From: JAIOPA01 sp046076045
GTDB taxonomy: Bacteria > Eisenbacteria > RBG-16-71-46
Assembly (NCBI GenBank): GCA_046076045.1
Contig: JBJTRI010000117.1
Coordinates: 1-49,279, forward strand
DNA: 49,279 nt
Direction: 5' to 3'
Shown piece by piece: positions 7,275-18,153 of the stretch (positions are counted from its first letter, which is position 1; each line of letters begins with the position of its first letter). The notes beneath the pieces were generated by a model. That model was not told the DNA's origin, ran no database searches, and saw nothing but the letters and a program-made list of their open reading frames with translations. The position numbers and the translations under genes are program-made.

Positions 7275-8920
7275 CACAGGCGCTTCTCCTTGCGCAGGCG
7301 CTCGACGCGGCGCCGCACCTCGGCCGAGTTCCACGCGCGCGGGTAGCGCGCGAGGCACTCCTCGTAGTGGAACAGCGCCGCGGTGTCGTCGCCGAGTGCG
7401 GCGTAGGCGTCGCCGGCGCGCTGGCGTGCGAGCGGCGCCAACCGGTCGTCGGGCAGCGAGTCGCACACCACCAGCAGCGGCACCAGCGCGCCGCGCACGT
7501 CCCCCGCGGCCACGCGCAACGCGGCCAGTTCGATCCCGGCGTGAGCCGCGTAGTCGCCGCGCGGTTGCTGGCGGCGCCACAGCGAGTCGGCCAGCGTCAG
7601 TGCGGCGGTGCGGTGGTTGCGCCAACGTTCGAACGCGATCCGCCCGAGCAGCGGCCGCACCTCGGAGCGCGGGGCCTCCTCGAGCAGGTAGAGGCGCTCG
7701 AGCGCGGTCGCGGCGTCCGGATCGTCGGGGCGCGAGGTGACCTCCTCGTAGTGCGCCCGTGCCGAGTCGAGGTCGCCCGCGAAGAACTCGAGTTCGGCGC
7801 GCAGGAAGCGCGCCTGCGGCAGCGTCGTCACCAGCGAGTCGAGCACCTGACGGGCGCGCGGGAGTTGGTCCTCGCGTGCGAGCGTGGCGGCGCGCTCCAG
7901 CTTGAGTTCGGGCAGACGGCGCTCGAGTCCCGGGTTGGCGGCGAGCAGGGCGCGCGCCTCGCCGACCGCGCCGGTGCGCTGCAACGAGCGTACGAGCGTG
8001 AGCACGAAGTCCGCGCCCCAGCGCTCGCCGGGCACGTCGCGCAGCGCCTGCGCCAGCTTGGGGCCCCACTCGGCCTCGCGACCGGACGCCTGCGCCGCGG
8101 CCCACAACCGTCGCCCGCTCGCGGCGCGCTCCTCGGGGCGGCGTGCGGTCTCGCGCGCGAGGTCGATCAGCACGGTGAAGGCGGTGGTCGAGTCGCGCGA
8201 GGTCGCGGCGCGCATGGACTCGTCGGCGAACAGGATGCGTAGCCCGGGGCGCCCCGAACGGCGCTCGGCGTCGGCGAGCGCGCGCGTGGCTTCGAGCGGG
8301 CGGCCGTTCACCGCGTGCAGGCGGGCGAGTCCGATCGCCAGGTCGGTGCGCCACGGGCGCGCGATCACCGCGGTCTCGAGCGCGATCACCGCGAGCTTCG
8401 GGTCGGCCGTGGCGGTGCGGAACACCAGCGGGGCGGCCCACGGCCCGTCGGCGGGGTCCACCGTCCAGGCATCCACCGCGGTGCGTAGCGCGTCGCGCGG
8501 ACGACCCAGCCGCTCCTGCGCCAGCGCGAGCTCCTGCGCGAGCAGTGAGGTGTCGCGCGCCGCGAGTCGTTCGGCCACCGCGATGCGCTCGACCGCGGAC
8601 CAGTCGTTGCGCGCCACGTGCGCGCGGCCCAGTTCGGTGACGATGCGCGGGTGGTGCGGGAACGCGCGCAGCATGACGAGCAGCGTGTCGCGCGAGCGCT
8701 CGGGTAGACCGCTCGTGCGCAGCGCCACCGCGCGCAGCAGACGGTCGGCCTCGGCCGGGGGCAGCGCGAGCCCCGCGTTCGACCCTGGCGCCGGCGCGGG
8801 CACGGTGTAGACCTGCACGTTCGCGGGTGGCGGGTCGGCGAGGCGCTGCTGCTGCGCGTGCGCGGCCGACGCTGCGAGCACGGTGAGCCACGCCACGACC
8901 ACGAGACCGCGTCGGATCAC
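7274..8920 (-). CDS. secreted TPR-repeat protein
   Basis: The 548-residue protein starts with a signal peptide (MIRRGLVVVAWLTVLAASAAHAQ). The rest is alpha-helical and built of degenerate tetratricopeptide repeats, for example LRRAELEFFAGDLDSARAHY-type and AALGDDTAALFHYEECLARYP units; the last repeat is the clearest. TPR domains are scaffolds for protein contacts, here in the periplasm. The start is a GTG that overlaps the upstream stop codon (GTGA), so translation is coupled to the giant DUF4175-like gene before it, and its own stop overlaps the next gene. Its exact partner is unknown; the operon suggests the DUF4175-like protein or the last-gene product. Confidence 0.8.
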   Translation of the reverse strand: MIRRGLVVVAWLTVLAASAAHAQQQRLADPPPANVQVYTVPAPAPGSNAGLALPPAEADRLLRAVALRTSGLPERSRDTLLVMLRAFPHHPRIVTELGRAHVARNDWSAVERIAVAERLAARDTSLLAQELALAQERLGRPRDALRTAVDAWTVDPADGPWAAPLVFRTATADPKLAVIALETAVIARPWRTDLAIGLARLHAVNGRPLEATRALADAERRSGRPGLRILFADESMRAATSRDSTTAFTVLIDLARETARRPEERAASGRRLWAAAQASGREAEWGPKLAQALRDVPGERWGADFVLTLVRSLQRTGAVGEARALLAANPGLERRLPELKLERAATLAREDQLPRARQVLDSLVTTLPQARFLRAELEFFAGDLDSARAHYEEVTSRPDDPDAATALERLYLLEEAPRSEVRPLLGRIAFERWRNHRTAALTLADSLWRRQQPRGDYAAHAGIELAALRVAAGDVRGALVPLLVVCDSLPDDRLAPLARQRAGDAYAALGDDTAALFHYEECLARYPRAWNSAEVRRRVERLRKEKRL

Positions 8921-11900
8921 CGCGGGGCCTCGTTGAGCGAGCGCAGGTACGCCTCGATGAGCGCGCGGTAGCGGGTCGGGACGCGATCGGCCTCGGCCTT
9001 GAGCAGGTCCTGCCGCAGGCGGTCGCTCTCGCGGAACAGTTCGCGCGACAACGGCGCGGGGGACGACGCGGCCACCTCGCCGGCGCGCTGCGCCTCGCGC
9101 TCGGGGTCGTGGTCGCGCCGGTTGAGCGAGCGCGACGCGTCGAGCAGGCGCGATAGGATGCGCGTCTGCTGCTGCTCCAGTTCGGGGTCGAGACGGCCCT
9201 CGCGCAACCGCTCCTCGGCGCGCTCCATGTCGCGCTTGGCCTCGTCGAGCCCGCCGAGCAGGCTCCTGCGGGCCTCCTCGTCGCGCCGGATCTGCTCCAG
9301 CTCCTCGCGCAGGCGGCGCTGCTCCTCGGCGAGACGACGCATCTCGCCGGCGTCCTGCTCGGCGAGCGTCATCTGCTGCGACAGTCGGCGCGCGACCTCG
9401 CGCGAGCGCCGGTTGAGCTGGCTCTGGCGCTCACCGACCTCGCCCAGTCGCTGTGAGCTCGAGCGACCGCCGCTTCCCGCGCCCGGCTGCTGGCACATGG
9501 ACGACTCGGCGGCGCGCAGCTCGCGGACCGCGGAGTTGAGCGCCGACGACGCGCCGCGCCCGCTCTGCATGCCGCGGTCGCGGCTGCCCTGCGACATCTC
9601 CTTGCCCGACTGCGACAGACCGCTCATGGCGCGGCCCAGCGACTCGAGCGCCTTGTTCGAGAGGAACGGCGTCTGCTGCGACAGCGTCATGAGCGAGTCG
9701 GTGACGCGCGCCACGCCCTCGGACAGGTCGGTCTGCCCCTCGCCCGCCTCGGCCGACGGCTTGCGCGGGTCGAGGTTGTCCTGCGCGGCCCGCGACAGCG
9801 ACACGAGGTCCTGCGAGGCGCGGCGCAGCGCGGCGAGGTTGCGCGCGTCCTGCTCCTGCTGCTGCGACTGCGTGCCCTGACGCATGGACTGAGCGGCGCG
9901 CGACAGGCTCTCGCTCGCTTGCCGTCCGGCACTCGAGGCGCCCTTCGAGTCGCCCTGATCGCTGCGCTCGCCGGCCTGCGACTGCTGCTGGGCCGCCTGC
10001 TGGTCGAGTTCCTTGGCGGCCTGCTCCAACTGCTGGCGCGCCTCGCCCGACTCGGCCTGCTCGGCGGCGCGCTGCGCGTCACGGGCCAACTCGCGCGTCT
10101 CCTCCGCGGCCTGACGCTGCCGGATGCCCAGCGTGGGGCGCGCGCTCGAGTCGTTCGTGCGCTCCTGCGGCGAGGGTGTGCGCGAGCCCGACTGCGGCGA
10201 CTCGCCCTGCTGGTGCTCGCGGTTCATCTCGTCCTGGCGGTCCTTCATCTCGTCGGCCCGCCGCGCCAGCGCCTCGAGTCGCTCCTCCTCGCGCAGCTGC
10301 TTGAGCAGCTCGAGGCTGCGCTCGAGCTGGCGCATCATGTCGCGGTTCTCCTGCTGCAGGCGCGGGAGCTGTTCCTCCATGGCCCGCCGGTCCATGCGTT
10401 CGAGTGCCTCGCGCATGCGCTCGAGCGACTGCTTGAGCTCGGTCGAGCGGATCTCCTGCATGAGCTCGCTCATCTCGCGCAGCTTGCGCTGGAGCTGCTC
10501 CTGGAACGCCTGTCGCTCGGCGGCCTGGTCGATCGACTCCTGCATGCGGCGCGCGGCGTCCTGCACCTGCTGCGCGACCGCCTGCTGGCGGTCGGCGGCG
10601 CGCCGCATCTCCTCGGCGCGCTCGAATGACGGCGACTGCGCGGTGGGCGACTGCGCCTGCCGCTGCAGCTTGTCGAGCGAGCGCTGCACCTCGCGCGCCT
10701 GCTGGCGGGCCTGCTCGAGCGTGCGCTCGACGCCCTCCTGACGGTCCTCGATCGCCGCGTACAGGTCCTTGAGCGACGGGAACCGGACGCGGAACTCGGC
10801 GCTGGTCGCACGCCCGCACGCCCCGCCGCGCGCGTTGTCGAGCGCCACGAACCGGAACACGCCGCTCTCGCCCGGCAGGAGCGCGAGCGGCGAGGCTTCC
10901 CATCGCGCCGCAGCGCGCGCCTCGCGCGGGCCGTCGCTATAGCGCGCCAGCGTCACCGTGTTCCACGCCTCGGCGGCGTCCTTGCGCCACTCCAGGCGCA
11001 ACTCCGACAACCCGAGGTCGTCCTCGGCCGCGATGTCGTAGGGCACCAGCTGGCCCGCGGGCAGGTCGAGGTCGCCCATGGGGAGCGCGACCGACAGCAC
11101 GGGTGGGGCGTCGGGCAGCGTCGAGAGCCGGTATCGGAACACGCCCTCGCCGGTGGCCGCGCGCGCGCGCAGCTCCCACGGGCCGTCGCCCGCGATGGCG
11201 ATCGTGCCGCGCCAGCGCCGCGGCGTGAGCGCGCTCCACGCGATCGCGGGGCTCGCGCCCACCGCCGCGGTGAGCGACTCGAGGTCGCGGTCGAACGTCA
11301 CCTCGATCGCCGCGCGCGAGCCGGCGAGCGCGGTGAGGTCGCCGCGCGTGCCGGCCACGGTCTGCGCGGGCAGGCGCGCGTAGTCGGGCGCGGTGAGCGT
11401 GGCCGAGAAGCTCACCGGGCGCGGCTCGCCGGCGAGCGCGATGCGATAGCGCGCGCTCGTCACCGATGCGGCGCGCACGGCGTAGTCGCGGGCGCGCGTC
11501 ACCGGGGGCAGGTCGAAGCGCCAGCGCCGCGTGCCCTCGCCCTTCGACTCCAGCACGGCCGCGGGCGAGGCGCCCTCGCCGAGCAGGCGCGGCGCGGACT
11601 CGCTGCCCGTCACGGTGGCGCGCACCGAGAACGAGGCGCCCGGCACCAGCACGACGCTGCCCGGCTCCACGACCAGCGTGACCGGTGGTGCGGCCGAGGA
11701 CGGCGACCACAGCGTGCGCCAGGCGTCGAGCGTGGCCGCGGGCGCGAGTGCGAGGGCCGCAGTGAGCGATGCGCTGGCGGCGACCATCGCCACGACCGGG
11801 GCGCCGGGGCGCACCGCGGGCACGTGGGTGGCGATGGGCGTGGTCGCGAGCCGACGTACGGCCTCGTCGCGCACCGCGTCCGCCAACTCGGGCGAGGTGT

Positions 11901-12252
11901 GCGCGGCGGGCGCGCGCTCGAGGTCGAGGCCAGCGCGCAGCCACGAGCGCAGGTCGGTGAAGCGCTCCTCGAGCGACTCCAGCCAGCCGTCGTAGCGCGG
12001 CGTCTCGCGCGCCGCGCCGCGCACCGCCACGGCCACGGCGGCCAGCGCGCCGATCGCGAACAGGGCCAGGCGCAGCCCCGCGGTGAGCGGGGTGCGCGGC
12101 AGTGCGAGTGCGAGCGTGACCGCGGCCACCAGCAGCACGATCGCCGCGGCGGTCGCACGCAGCGCGTGGCGCAGCGCGATCGCGCGCCGCACGCGGGCAT
12201 GCACGGCGCGGAGCCGGGTCCCGAGCGGGCCGTGGGGCGGGCGAGCGGTCAT
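8917..12252 (-). CDS. giant membrane coiled-coil protein, DUF4175-like
   Basis: The 1111-residue protein has two membrane helices close to the N-terminus (ATAAAIVLLVAAVTLALAL and RLALFAIGALAAVAVAV), a further hydrophobic patch near residue 150, then a beta-rich periplasmic part (~180-480). A very long Gln/Glu/Arg-rich coiled coil follows (~490-1090) with runs such as RMQESIDQAAERQAFQEQLQ. This layout matches proteins labelled DUF4175, which occur with DUF4159 proteins in Bacteroidetes, Gemmatimonadetes and related lineages; the role is unknown, probably envelope architecture. The start at 12252 lies 25 bases after the DUF4159 stop, with only a weak ribosome site. The stop overlaps the TPR gene start. 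Confidence 0.75.
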   Translation of the reverse strand: MTARPPHGPLGTRLRAVHARVRRAIALRHALRATAAAIVLLVAAVTLALALPRTPLTAGLRLALFAIGALAAVAVAVRGAARETPRYDGWLESLEERFTDLRSWLRAGLDLERAPAAHTSPELADAVRDEAVRRLATTPIATHVPAVRPGAPVVAMVAASASLTAALALAPAATLDAWRTLWSPSSAAPPVTLVVEPGSVVLVPGASFSVRATVTGSESAPRLLGEGASPAAVLESKGEGTRRWRFDLPPVTRARDYAVRAASVTSARYRIALAGEPRPVSFSATLTAPDYARLPAQTVAGTRGDLTALAGSRAAIEVTFDRDLESLTAAVGASPAIAWSALTPRRWRGTIAIAGDGPWELRARAATGEGVFRYRLSTLPDAPPVLSVALPMGDLDLPAGQLVPYDIAAEDDLGLSELRLEWRKDAAEAWNTVTLARYSDGPREARAAARWEASPLALLPGESGVFRFVALDNARGGACGRATSAEFRVRFPSLKDLYAAIEDRQEGVERTLEQARQQAREVQRSLDKLQRQAQSPTAQSPSFERAEEMRRAADRQQAVAQQVQDAARRMQESIDQAAERQAFQEQLQRKLREMSELMQEIRSTELKQSLERMREALERMDRRAMEEQLPRLQQENRDMMRQLERSLELLKQLREEERLEALARRADEMKDRQDEMNREHQQGESPQSGSRTPSPQERTNDSSARPTLGIRQRQAAEETRELARDAQRAAEQAESGEARQQLEQAAKELDQQAAQQQSQAGERSDQGDSKGASSAGRQASESLSRAAQSMRQGTQSQQQEQDARNLAALRRASQDLVSLSRAAQDNLDPRKPSAEAGEGQTDLSEGVARVTDSLMTLSQQTPFLSNKALESLGRAMSGLSQSGKEMSQGSRDRGMQSGRGASSALNSAVRELRAAESSMCQQPGAGSGGRSSSQRLGEVGERQSQLNRRSREVARRLSQQMTLAEQDAGEMRRLAEEQRRLREELEQIRRDEEARRSLLGGLDEAKRDMERAEERLREGRLDPELEQQQTRILSRLLDASRSLNRRDHDPEREAQRAGEVAASSPAPLSRELFRESDRLRQDLLKAEADRVPTRYRALIEAYLRSLNEAPR

Positions 12253-12277
12253 GGGCGTGGGGTCCGGGCGGTCGGGG

Positions 12278-12970
12278 TCAGTGCGTGAGGGCGAGGTTCA
12301 CGATGTTGATCGCCATGCGCATGGCGGCCTCGCGCTTCTCGGGCGGGTCGCGGTGGACGGTCTCGTCCTCCAGGCCGTCGCCGAGGTCGCAGTCGAACGT
12401 GAAGAGTACGGCCAGCCTGCCGCCCCGGACAACGCCGAACGCGCGCGGCGGGCCGCCGTCGTGCTCGTGCACCTTGGGCAGGCCGTTGGGGAACGCGTAG
12501 GGCTCGCGGAACAGCGCGTGGTCGAACGGGATCTCGACCAGTTCGGCGTCGGGGAACAGCTTGCGGACCTCGCGCCGGAACGAGGGTGCGAGTCCGTAGT
12601 CGTCGTCCACCCACAGGAACCCGCCCGCATCGATCCAGCGCCGCAGGTTGGCGGCCTCGGAGTCCGAGAACTTGATGTTGCCGTGGCCGGCCGCGAACAC
12701 GAACGGGTACTGGAACAGCGTGGCCGAGCCCGGCTCGACCACCGCCGCGTCGTCGCCCGAGACCGCGATCCCCGTGCGCTCGCGCAATCCGGCGAGCAGG
12801 TTCCGCAGCGAGGTCTGGTTGCCGTACCAGTCCCCACCGCCGCCGTACTTGAGACGAGCGATCCCGAACGCACGACTGCCGGGCGCACTCGGGGTCGCCC
12901 GCACGGTGGGGGCGAGCACGAGGGCCGCGAGGGCCAGGGCGAGGAGCGGGGTGCGCGACATGCCCATCAT
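12278..12970 (-). CDS. DUF4159 domain protein, secreted
   Basis: The protein has 230 residues from the first ATG, or 227 from the ATG at 12961, which gives a better signal peptide (MSRTPLLALALAALVLAPTVRA). The remaining domain carries the DUF4159 hallmarks: FGIARLKYGGGGDWYGNQTSLRNLL, FQYPFVFAAGHG, LRRWIDAGGFLWVDDDYG and FRRE...LFPDAELVEIP. This domain has an amidotransferase-like flavodoxin-type fold without obvious catalytic residues. It is first in the four-gene envelope operon. In other bacteria DUF4159 genes often sit with MoxR ATPase/DUF58/BatA genes, which are not in this window. No Shine-Dalgarno is visible; TACAAT at 12968-12973 lies 7 bases before the 12961 ATG. Confidence 0.85.
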   Translation of the reverse strand: MMGMSRTPLLALALAALVLAPTVRATPSAPGSRAFGIARLKYGGGGDWYGNQTSLRNLLAGLRERTGIAVSGDDAAVVEPGSATLFQYPFVFAAGHGNIKFSDSEAANLRRWIDAGGFLWVDDDYGLAPSFRREVRKLFPDAELVEIPFDHALFREPYAFPNGLPKVHEHDGGPPRAFGVVRGGRLAVLFTFDCDLGDGLEDETVHRDPPEKREAAMRMAINIVNLALTH

Positions 12971-12982
12971 TGTAAACGCGAA

Positions 12983-13007
12983 GGGGGAGGGCCGTCGGCC
13001 CTCCCCC
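12983..13007 (-). terminator. hairpin terminator after the lipoprotein gene
   Basis: Perfect 11-base arms GGGGGAGGGCC and GGCCCTCCCCC flank a 3-base loop. On the minus strand it follows the stop of the lipoprotein gene by about 26 bases and ends in TTCGCGTTT. It separates the secDF operon from the DUF4159 operon. Confidence 0.8.
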
Positions 13008-13032
13008 GCGCGAGTTGCGTCGGATTTGACGG

Positions 13033-14217
13033 TCAGCGACCGGTCCGCAGGATCCCGGCCGGCAGCGTCTGGTCACCCGGGAGGCCACGGCCCGGGGCGG
13101 GCAGCCCCGCCGCCGCGCGCCGGACGGCCGCGCGCAGGTCCTCGGTCGAGAGCATGGGGCCCGACGGCACGAGCCCGCCGGTCATGCGCACGGCCTCGTC
13201 CCACGTCACCACGCCCGGGATACCGCTCGCCCCGGCCTGCGGGCGGTTGTAGCCACGGGGGCTGTACGGGTCGAGCGTCATCACCCAGCCGCCGAGCGGG
13301 TCCATCGTGTACAGGTTGTTGCCCGTGTCGTCGCGGCCGGTGTTGCGCTGGATGAAGTCCGACTGCGAGCGGGCGACCACGCGGCCCGACTCGTCCAGGC
13401 CGGTGACGCGCACCAGCTTGGTGAGCGGGAACAGGCCCTTGAGGAACGGGACCTTGTAGAGCGGGATGCGGATCGTGGTCTCCTGCCCGCGCAGGACGTA
13501 GCGCCACACGTTGTACTGGTGTGGCAGCGCGATCGGCATGGGGATGGCCGACATCACCGACAGGTCGCGCTGGATCACGAGCGGCGTGTAGTCGAAGTAC
13601 TCGAGCACGTAGAACGCCGCCGCCGGGTCGGGCGTGAACGACAGCGCCAGGACCGAGTCGCGCTGGATGCGACCGATGCTGAGCACCAGTGTGGGGGCCG
13701 GGCGCACCCACGGCAGCACCCGGTTGCTGCTCGGGCCCGTGGCGTTCTCGACCCCGTTCACGATGCCGTTCACGAAGTACTCCGACGCGCCTGCCGTGCC
13801 GGTCACGTCACGGAGCGTGAACACGTCGATGCCCTCGTTGATGCGGCGGTCGGTCGCGAGCACGTCGTAGTCGAGGAACCGCCGGTACTCGGCGTTGCCC
13901 TCGCGTCGGTAGGGCCGCAGGGCGCTCGCCGGCGTGGCATCGAGCACCTGCATGACCGCCGACGTCGAGTCGCCGCCGAACGTGTAGACGCCCGTGTTCA
14001 GCAGCACGTCGTCGATCGGGTCGGTCGGCGTGGCCGGGTCGAGCATCTCGAAGTACGGGATGGGCGTGTCCTGGAAGCCGTACAACTGCACACCGCTCGC
14101 GCGCGAGCCCGGGGCGGGGTCCACGGGGTTCGAGTCGGAGCAACCGCTCACCGTCACCAGGGCCAACAGCGCGAGCGCGCTCCAGCGGGTGCGGTCCGCG
14201 TGCGTGAAGCGAAGCAT
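13033..14217 (-). CDS. lipoprotein of unknown function
   Basis: The 394-residue protein has a type II signal peptide with a lipobox ending LVTVSGC (Cys26), so it should be lipid-anchored, and a Ser/Asp follows the cysteine. The mature part is beta-rich and has no motif I recognise; a segment like GLDESGRVVARSQSDFIQR suggests an immunoglobulin-like strand pattern, and the C-terminal 60 residues are Gly/Pro/Ala-rich. AGGAGG lies 7-12 bases before the ATG. It follows secF by 36 bases and so is probably co-transcribed with the Sec accessory genes, though nothing shows it acts in secretion. Confidence 0.7.
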   Translation of the reverse strand: MLRFTHADRTRWSALALLALVTVSGCSDSNPVDPAPGSRASGVQLYGFQDTPIPYFEMLDPATPTDPIDDVLLNTGVYTFGGDSTSAVMQVLDATPASALRPYRREGNAEYRRFLDYDVLATDRRINEGIDVFTLRDVTGTAGASEYFVNGIVNGVENATGPSSNRVLPWVRPAPTLVLSIGRIQRDSVLALSFTPDPAAAFYVLEYFDYTPLVIQRDLSVMSAIPMPIALPHQYNVWRYVLRGQETTIRIPLYKVPFLKGLFPLTKLVRVTGLDESGRVVARSQSDFIQRNTGRDDTGNNLYTMDPLGGWVMTLDPYSPRGYNRPQAGASGIPGVVTWDEAVRMTGGLVPSGPMLSTEDLRAAVRRAAAGLPAPGRGLPGDQTLPAGILRTGR

Positions 14218-14253
14218 CGAGATCCTCCTACGGTCCCGGTCGGGGACGGGCGA

Positions 14254-15180
14254 TCAGGACTTGGACGTCTTGGCGGTCGCGGCGGCGGCAGCCTGGTTGC
14301 GGTCCACCGACAGCCAGATGTCGAGCGCGATGGCGCTGGCGACGTAGACCGACGAGTAGGTGCCGAACACGACGCCCACCAGCATGGCGAACGAGAAGTC
14401 GCGGAGCACCTCGCCACCCCACACGAACAGGGCGAGTGACGCGAGGAACACCGTGAAGGCGGTGATGATGGTGCGCGACAGCGTCTCGTTGACCGCGAGG
14501 TCCATGACGCGATCGTGCTTCTCCTTGCGCAGCGCGGACGAGCGTTCGCGGATGCGGTCGAAGACGACGATCGTGTCGTTGATCGAGTAGCCGGCGATGG
14601 TGAGCAGGGCGGCGATCACGGTGAGCGAGATCTCGCGACCCGTGAACATGAGCGCGCCCACCGTCACCATGACGTCGTGGAACAGGGCGAGCACGCCGCC
14701 GACCGCGAACTTGAACTCGTAGCGGAAGCCGACGTAAAGCAGGATCGCGCCGAGGCTGGCGAGCACCGCCCAGATCGCCTTGCGGCGCAGGTCCGCACCC
14801 ACCTTGGGGCCGACCGTCTCGTTGCGGCGCAGCTCGAGCGTCACGCCCGGCATGCCCTTGGCGACCGCGTCCTGGACGACCGTGACCGGGTCACCCTCGG
14901 TGCGGAAGCGGAGCAGGTACTCGTCGTTCGACTCGCCGGTGAGCTGCTGGATCTCGGCGGCGATGCCCGCACCCTCGAGCGCCTTGCGGAGCTCGTCGGC
15001 GTGCACCGGCTTGTCGAGGCGCACCTGCAGCAGCGTGCCGCCCGTGAAGTCGACGCTGTACTTCGGGCCCTTGGTGAAGAACCAGCCGAGCGTGAGCACG
15101 AGCACCAGGCCGGAGAACGCGTACGCGAACTTCCGGTACTTCATGAACGGGATGTCGGTCCCGATGAGGAGCTGGAACAT
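14254..15180 (-). CDS. secF: protein translocase subunit SecF
   Basis: SecF with SecD uses the proton gradient to pull exported proteins through SecYEG. The 308-residue protein shows helix 1 (FAYAFSGLVLVLTLGWFF), the SecF signature VDFTGGTLLQV, a periplasmic P1 domain with TGESNDEYLLRF, and five more helices including the conserved YSINDTIVVFDRIRE and NETLSRTIITAFTVFLA. Length and order are normal. GCGAGG lies 8-13 bases before the ATG. It follows secD by 16 bases. Confidence 0.97.
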   Translation of the reverse strand: MFQLLIGTDIPFMKYRKFAYAFSGLVLVLTLGWFFTKGPKYSVDFTGGTLLQVRLDKPVHADELRKALEGAGIAAEIQQLTGESNDEYLLRFRTEGDPVTVVQDAVAKGMPGVTLELRRNETVGPKVGADLRRKAIWAVLASLGAILLYVGFRYEFKFAVGGVLALFHDVMVTVGALMFTGREISLTVIAALLTIAGYSINDTIVVFDRIRERSSALRKEKHDRVMDLAVNETLSRTIITAFTVFLASLALFVWGGEVLRDFSFAMLVGVVFGTYSSVYVASAIALDIWLSVDRNQAAAAATAKTSKS

Positions 15181-15196
15181 GGGATCGGCCTCGCTC

Positions 15197-16753
<1,557 letters not shown>

Positions 16754-16828
16754 GGACTTCCCCCATACGGTCGACCGCCGGGAAGGCGAGGGCCCCCCCG
16801 GCGCGGACACGGAAAAACGCGAAGGGCC

Positions 16829-16858
16829 AGAATACGGGCCGCCGCGCGAGGGTGTCAA
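16829..16858 (-). promoter_or_regulatory. secD-secF promoter (TTGACA-18-TATTCT)
   Basis: On the minus strand TTGACA (16858-16853) and TATTCT (16834-16829) are 18 bases apart, a near-consensus housekeeping promoter. Transcription would start near 16822, giving a leader of about 70 bases for secD. Confidence 0.75.
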
Positions 16859-17274
16859 CGAACGGTGCACCCGCGGTCCAGCCTCGGAACGAGGTTGCGA
16901 CCTGAACCGTGCAGGACGCCGAACTCGTTGTGCGCGAGGGGTTCAGACAGGGATCGGCAGGCTGGTTGAGGGACCGGGGGAGGGATCGGCCGGTGGGTAG
17001 GCCTGCGGCTTCACGTCACCCGTTCTCCTTACGGGAAGCGGTGGTCGCCCCATGCTACCGGTCGCTGTCGCGGGTCGGTCGCCCCGGACCTCGCCGCCCC
17101 GGCTGCCCGTCGCGCCCTCGGCGAGGACCGTCGAGCGCTCCGGCATGAACGGTCGGCGGCTCGATCGGACCGTCCGGTCGACGGAATCACAACGCTTTAC
17201 GAGCGCAGGGCAAGCCGCATGGGCGGCGCCGAGGATCCTCGCCGCACACGGCGGGCGCTGCGGAGGTCCGATTC
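16859..17274. other. intergenic region between divergent secD and 17361 gene promoters
   Basis: About 415 bases lie between the two outward-facing promoters. Frames here are open only because of base composition, and codon use looks random. I see a small hairpin near 17028-17036 (CCCG...ACGGG around TCTCCTT) but no recognised RNA family, repeat or gene. Confidence 0.4.
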
Positions 17275-17304
17275 TTGACACCCTCACGAGCGGACGCCTA
17301 ATGT
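17275..17304 (+). promoter_or_regulatory. promoter of the outer-membrane protein/guaB unit (TTGACA-18-TAATGT)
   Basis: TTGACA at 17275-17280 and TAATGT at 17299-17304 are separated by 18 bases, 57 bases upstream of the ATG at 17361. It is one of the best matches to a housekeeping promoter in the window. Confidence 0.8.
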
Positions 17305-17360
17305 CCCGCGCTCATCGTACCGGGCCACCTCTTCCTCGCCCCTCCAGGAGCCTCCCACGC

Positions 17361-18107
17361 ATGAAGTCGCGCCTCCTTGCCGCGACCGTTCTGGCCGCGT
17401 CGCTGCTGGTCGTTCCCGTCGCCAGCCACGCCCAGAAGGCCGATTCCGTCGCCACCCGCGGGGCCCTCGCCGGCCGGGGTGCGGTCGGTGCTCAGATCGG
17501 CAGCTCGTACTTCTTCAGCGGCGGTGACTACGCCAAGGGCGCGAACCCGCGCCTGACCTTCATCGGCCACTTCCGCTACCAGACGCACAACCCGCGCTGG
17601 GGCTGGCAGGTGAGCCCCATGTTCACGTGGAACGGGTACGTCTCCAATCAGGACGCGCCGTTCGTGGATCCCAACTACCCCGAGCGTGGCCGCCAGAAGG
17701 AGGACTACATCGCGTACCTCGCCGGCGTCGCCTCGCAGGTGCAGTGGTTCGGCGGTGGCGGCAACTCGCGCTGGCATGTGGGTGCTGGGCCCTCGTTCCA
17801 TCACGTGAAGGTCGAGAACCAGCGTCGCACCGTGCAGGACCCGACCAGCAACGCGCGTCACCAGAGCACGCACCTGGGGCTCAACGCCGAGTTCGGCTAC
17901 GAGCGCTTCACGAAGGCGCTGCCCAACACCGCGCTCGAGTTCACGGTGGCGTGGCACACGGTGTTCGCGAAGGACGACGACAAGTGGGTGGAGGGCTGGA
18001 ACGACTCCCCCATGCTGGCCGAGGTCCGTTTCGGCGCGAACTACTACTACGACTTCGATCGCAAGCCCAAGAAGGGCGCGAAGGGCGCGGCCGGCGCGCG
18101 CAAGTGA
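17361..18107 (+). CDS. putative outer-membrane beta-barrel protein
   Basis: The 248-residue protein starts with a signal peptide (MKSRLLAATVLAASLLVVPV...SHAQ). The rest alternates hydrophobic and polar residues with many aromatic strand ends, for example GAQIGSSYFFSGGDY, LTFIGHFRYQTHNPRWGWQ, HVGAGPSFHHVKVE and MLAEVRFGANYYYDF. The Lys-rich tail after the last strand (KPKKGAKGAAGARK) is unusual for a barrel protein that ends in the membrane. AGGAG lies 11-16 bases before the ATG. It shares the strong promoter with guaB, whose start lies 46 bases downstream with no terminator between. No specific family is recognised. Confidence 0.75.
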   Translation: MKSRLLAATVLAASLLVVPVASHAQKADSVATRGALAGRGAVGAQIGSSYFFSGGDYAKGANPRLTFIGHFRYQTHNPRWGWQVSPMFTWNGYVSNQDAPFVDPNYPERGRQKEDYIAYLAGVASQVQWFGGGGNSRWHVGAGPSFHHVKVENQRRTVQDPTSNARHQSTHLGLNAEFGYERFTKALPNTALEFTVAWHTVFAKDDDKWVEGWNDSPMLAEVRFGANYYYDFDRKPKKGAKGAAGARK

Positions 18108-18153
18108 ACCGGGGGGCGCACTCCGCCTCCCATGGACTCGAGGGGGATCGCGG

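Noticed and set aside
8917..12252. Several plus-strand frames opposite the giant coiled-coil gene
   Set aside because: They are Ser/Arg- or Leu-rich shadows created by Gln/Glu/Arg codons on the real strand.
12959..12985. A full promoter for the DUF4159 operon around TACAAT
   Set aside because: No -35 element is found at the right distance and the terminator hairpin occupies that space; only the -10-like box was noted.
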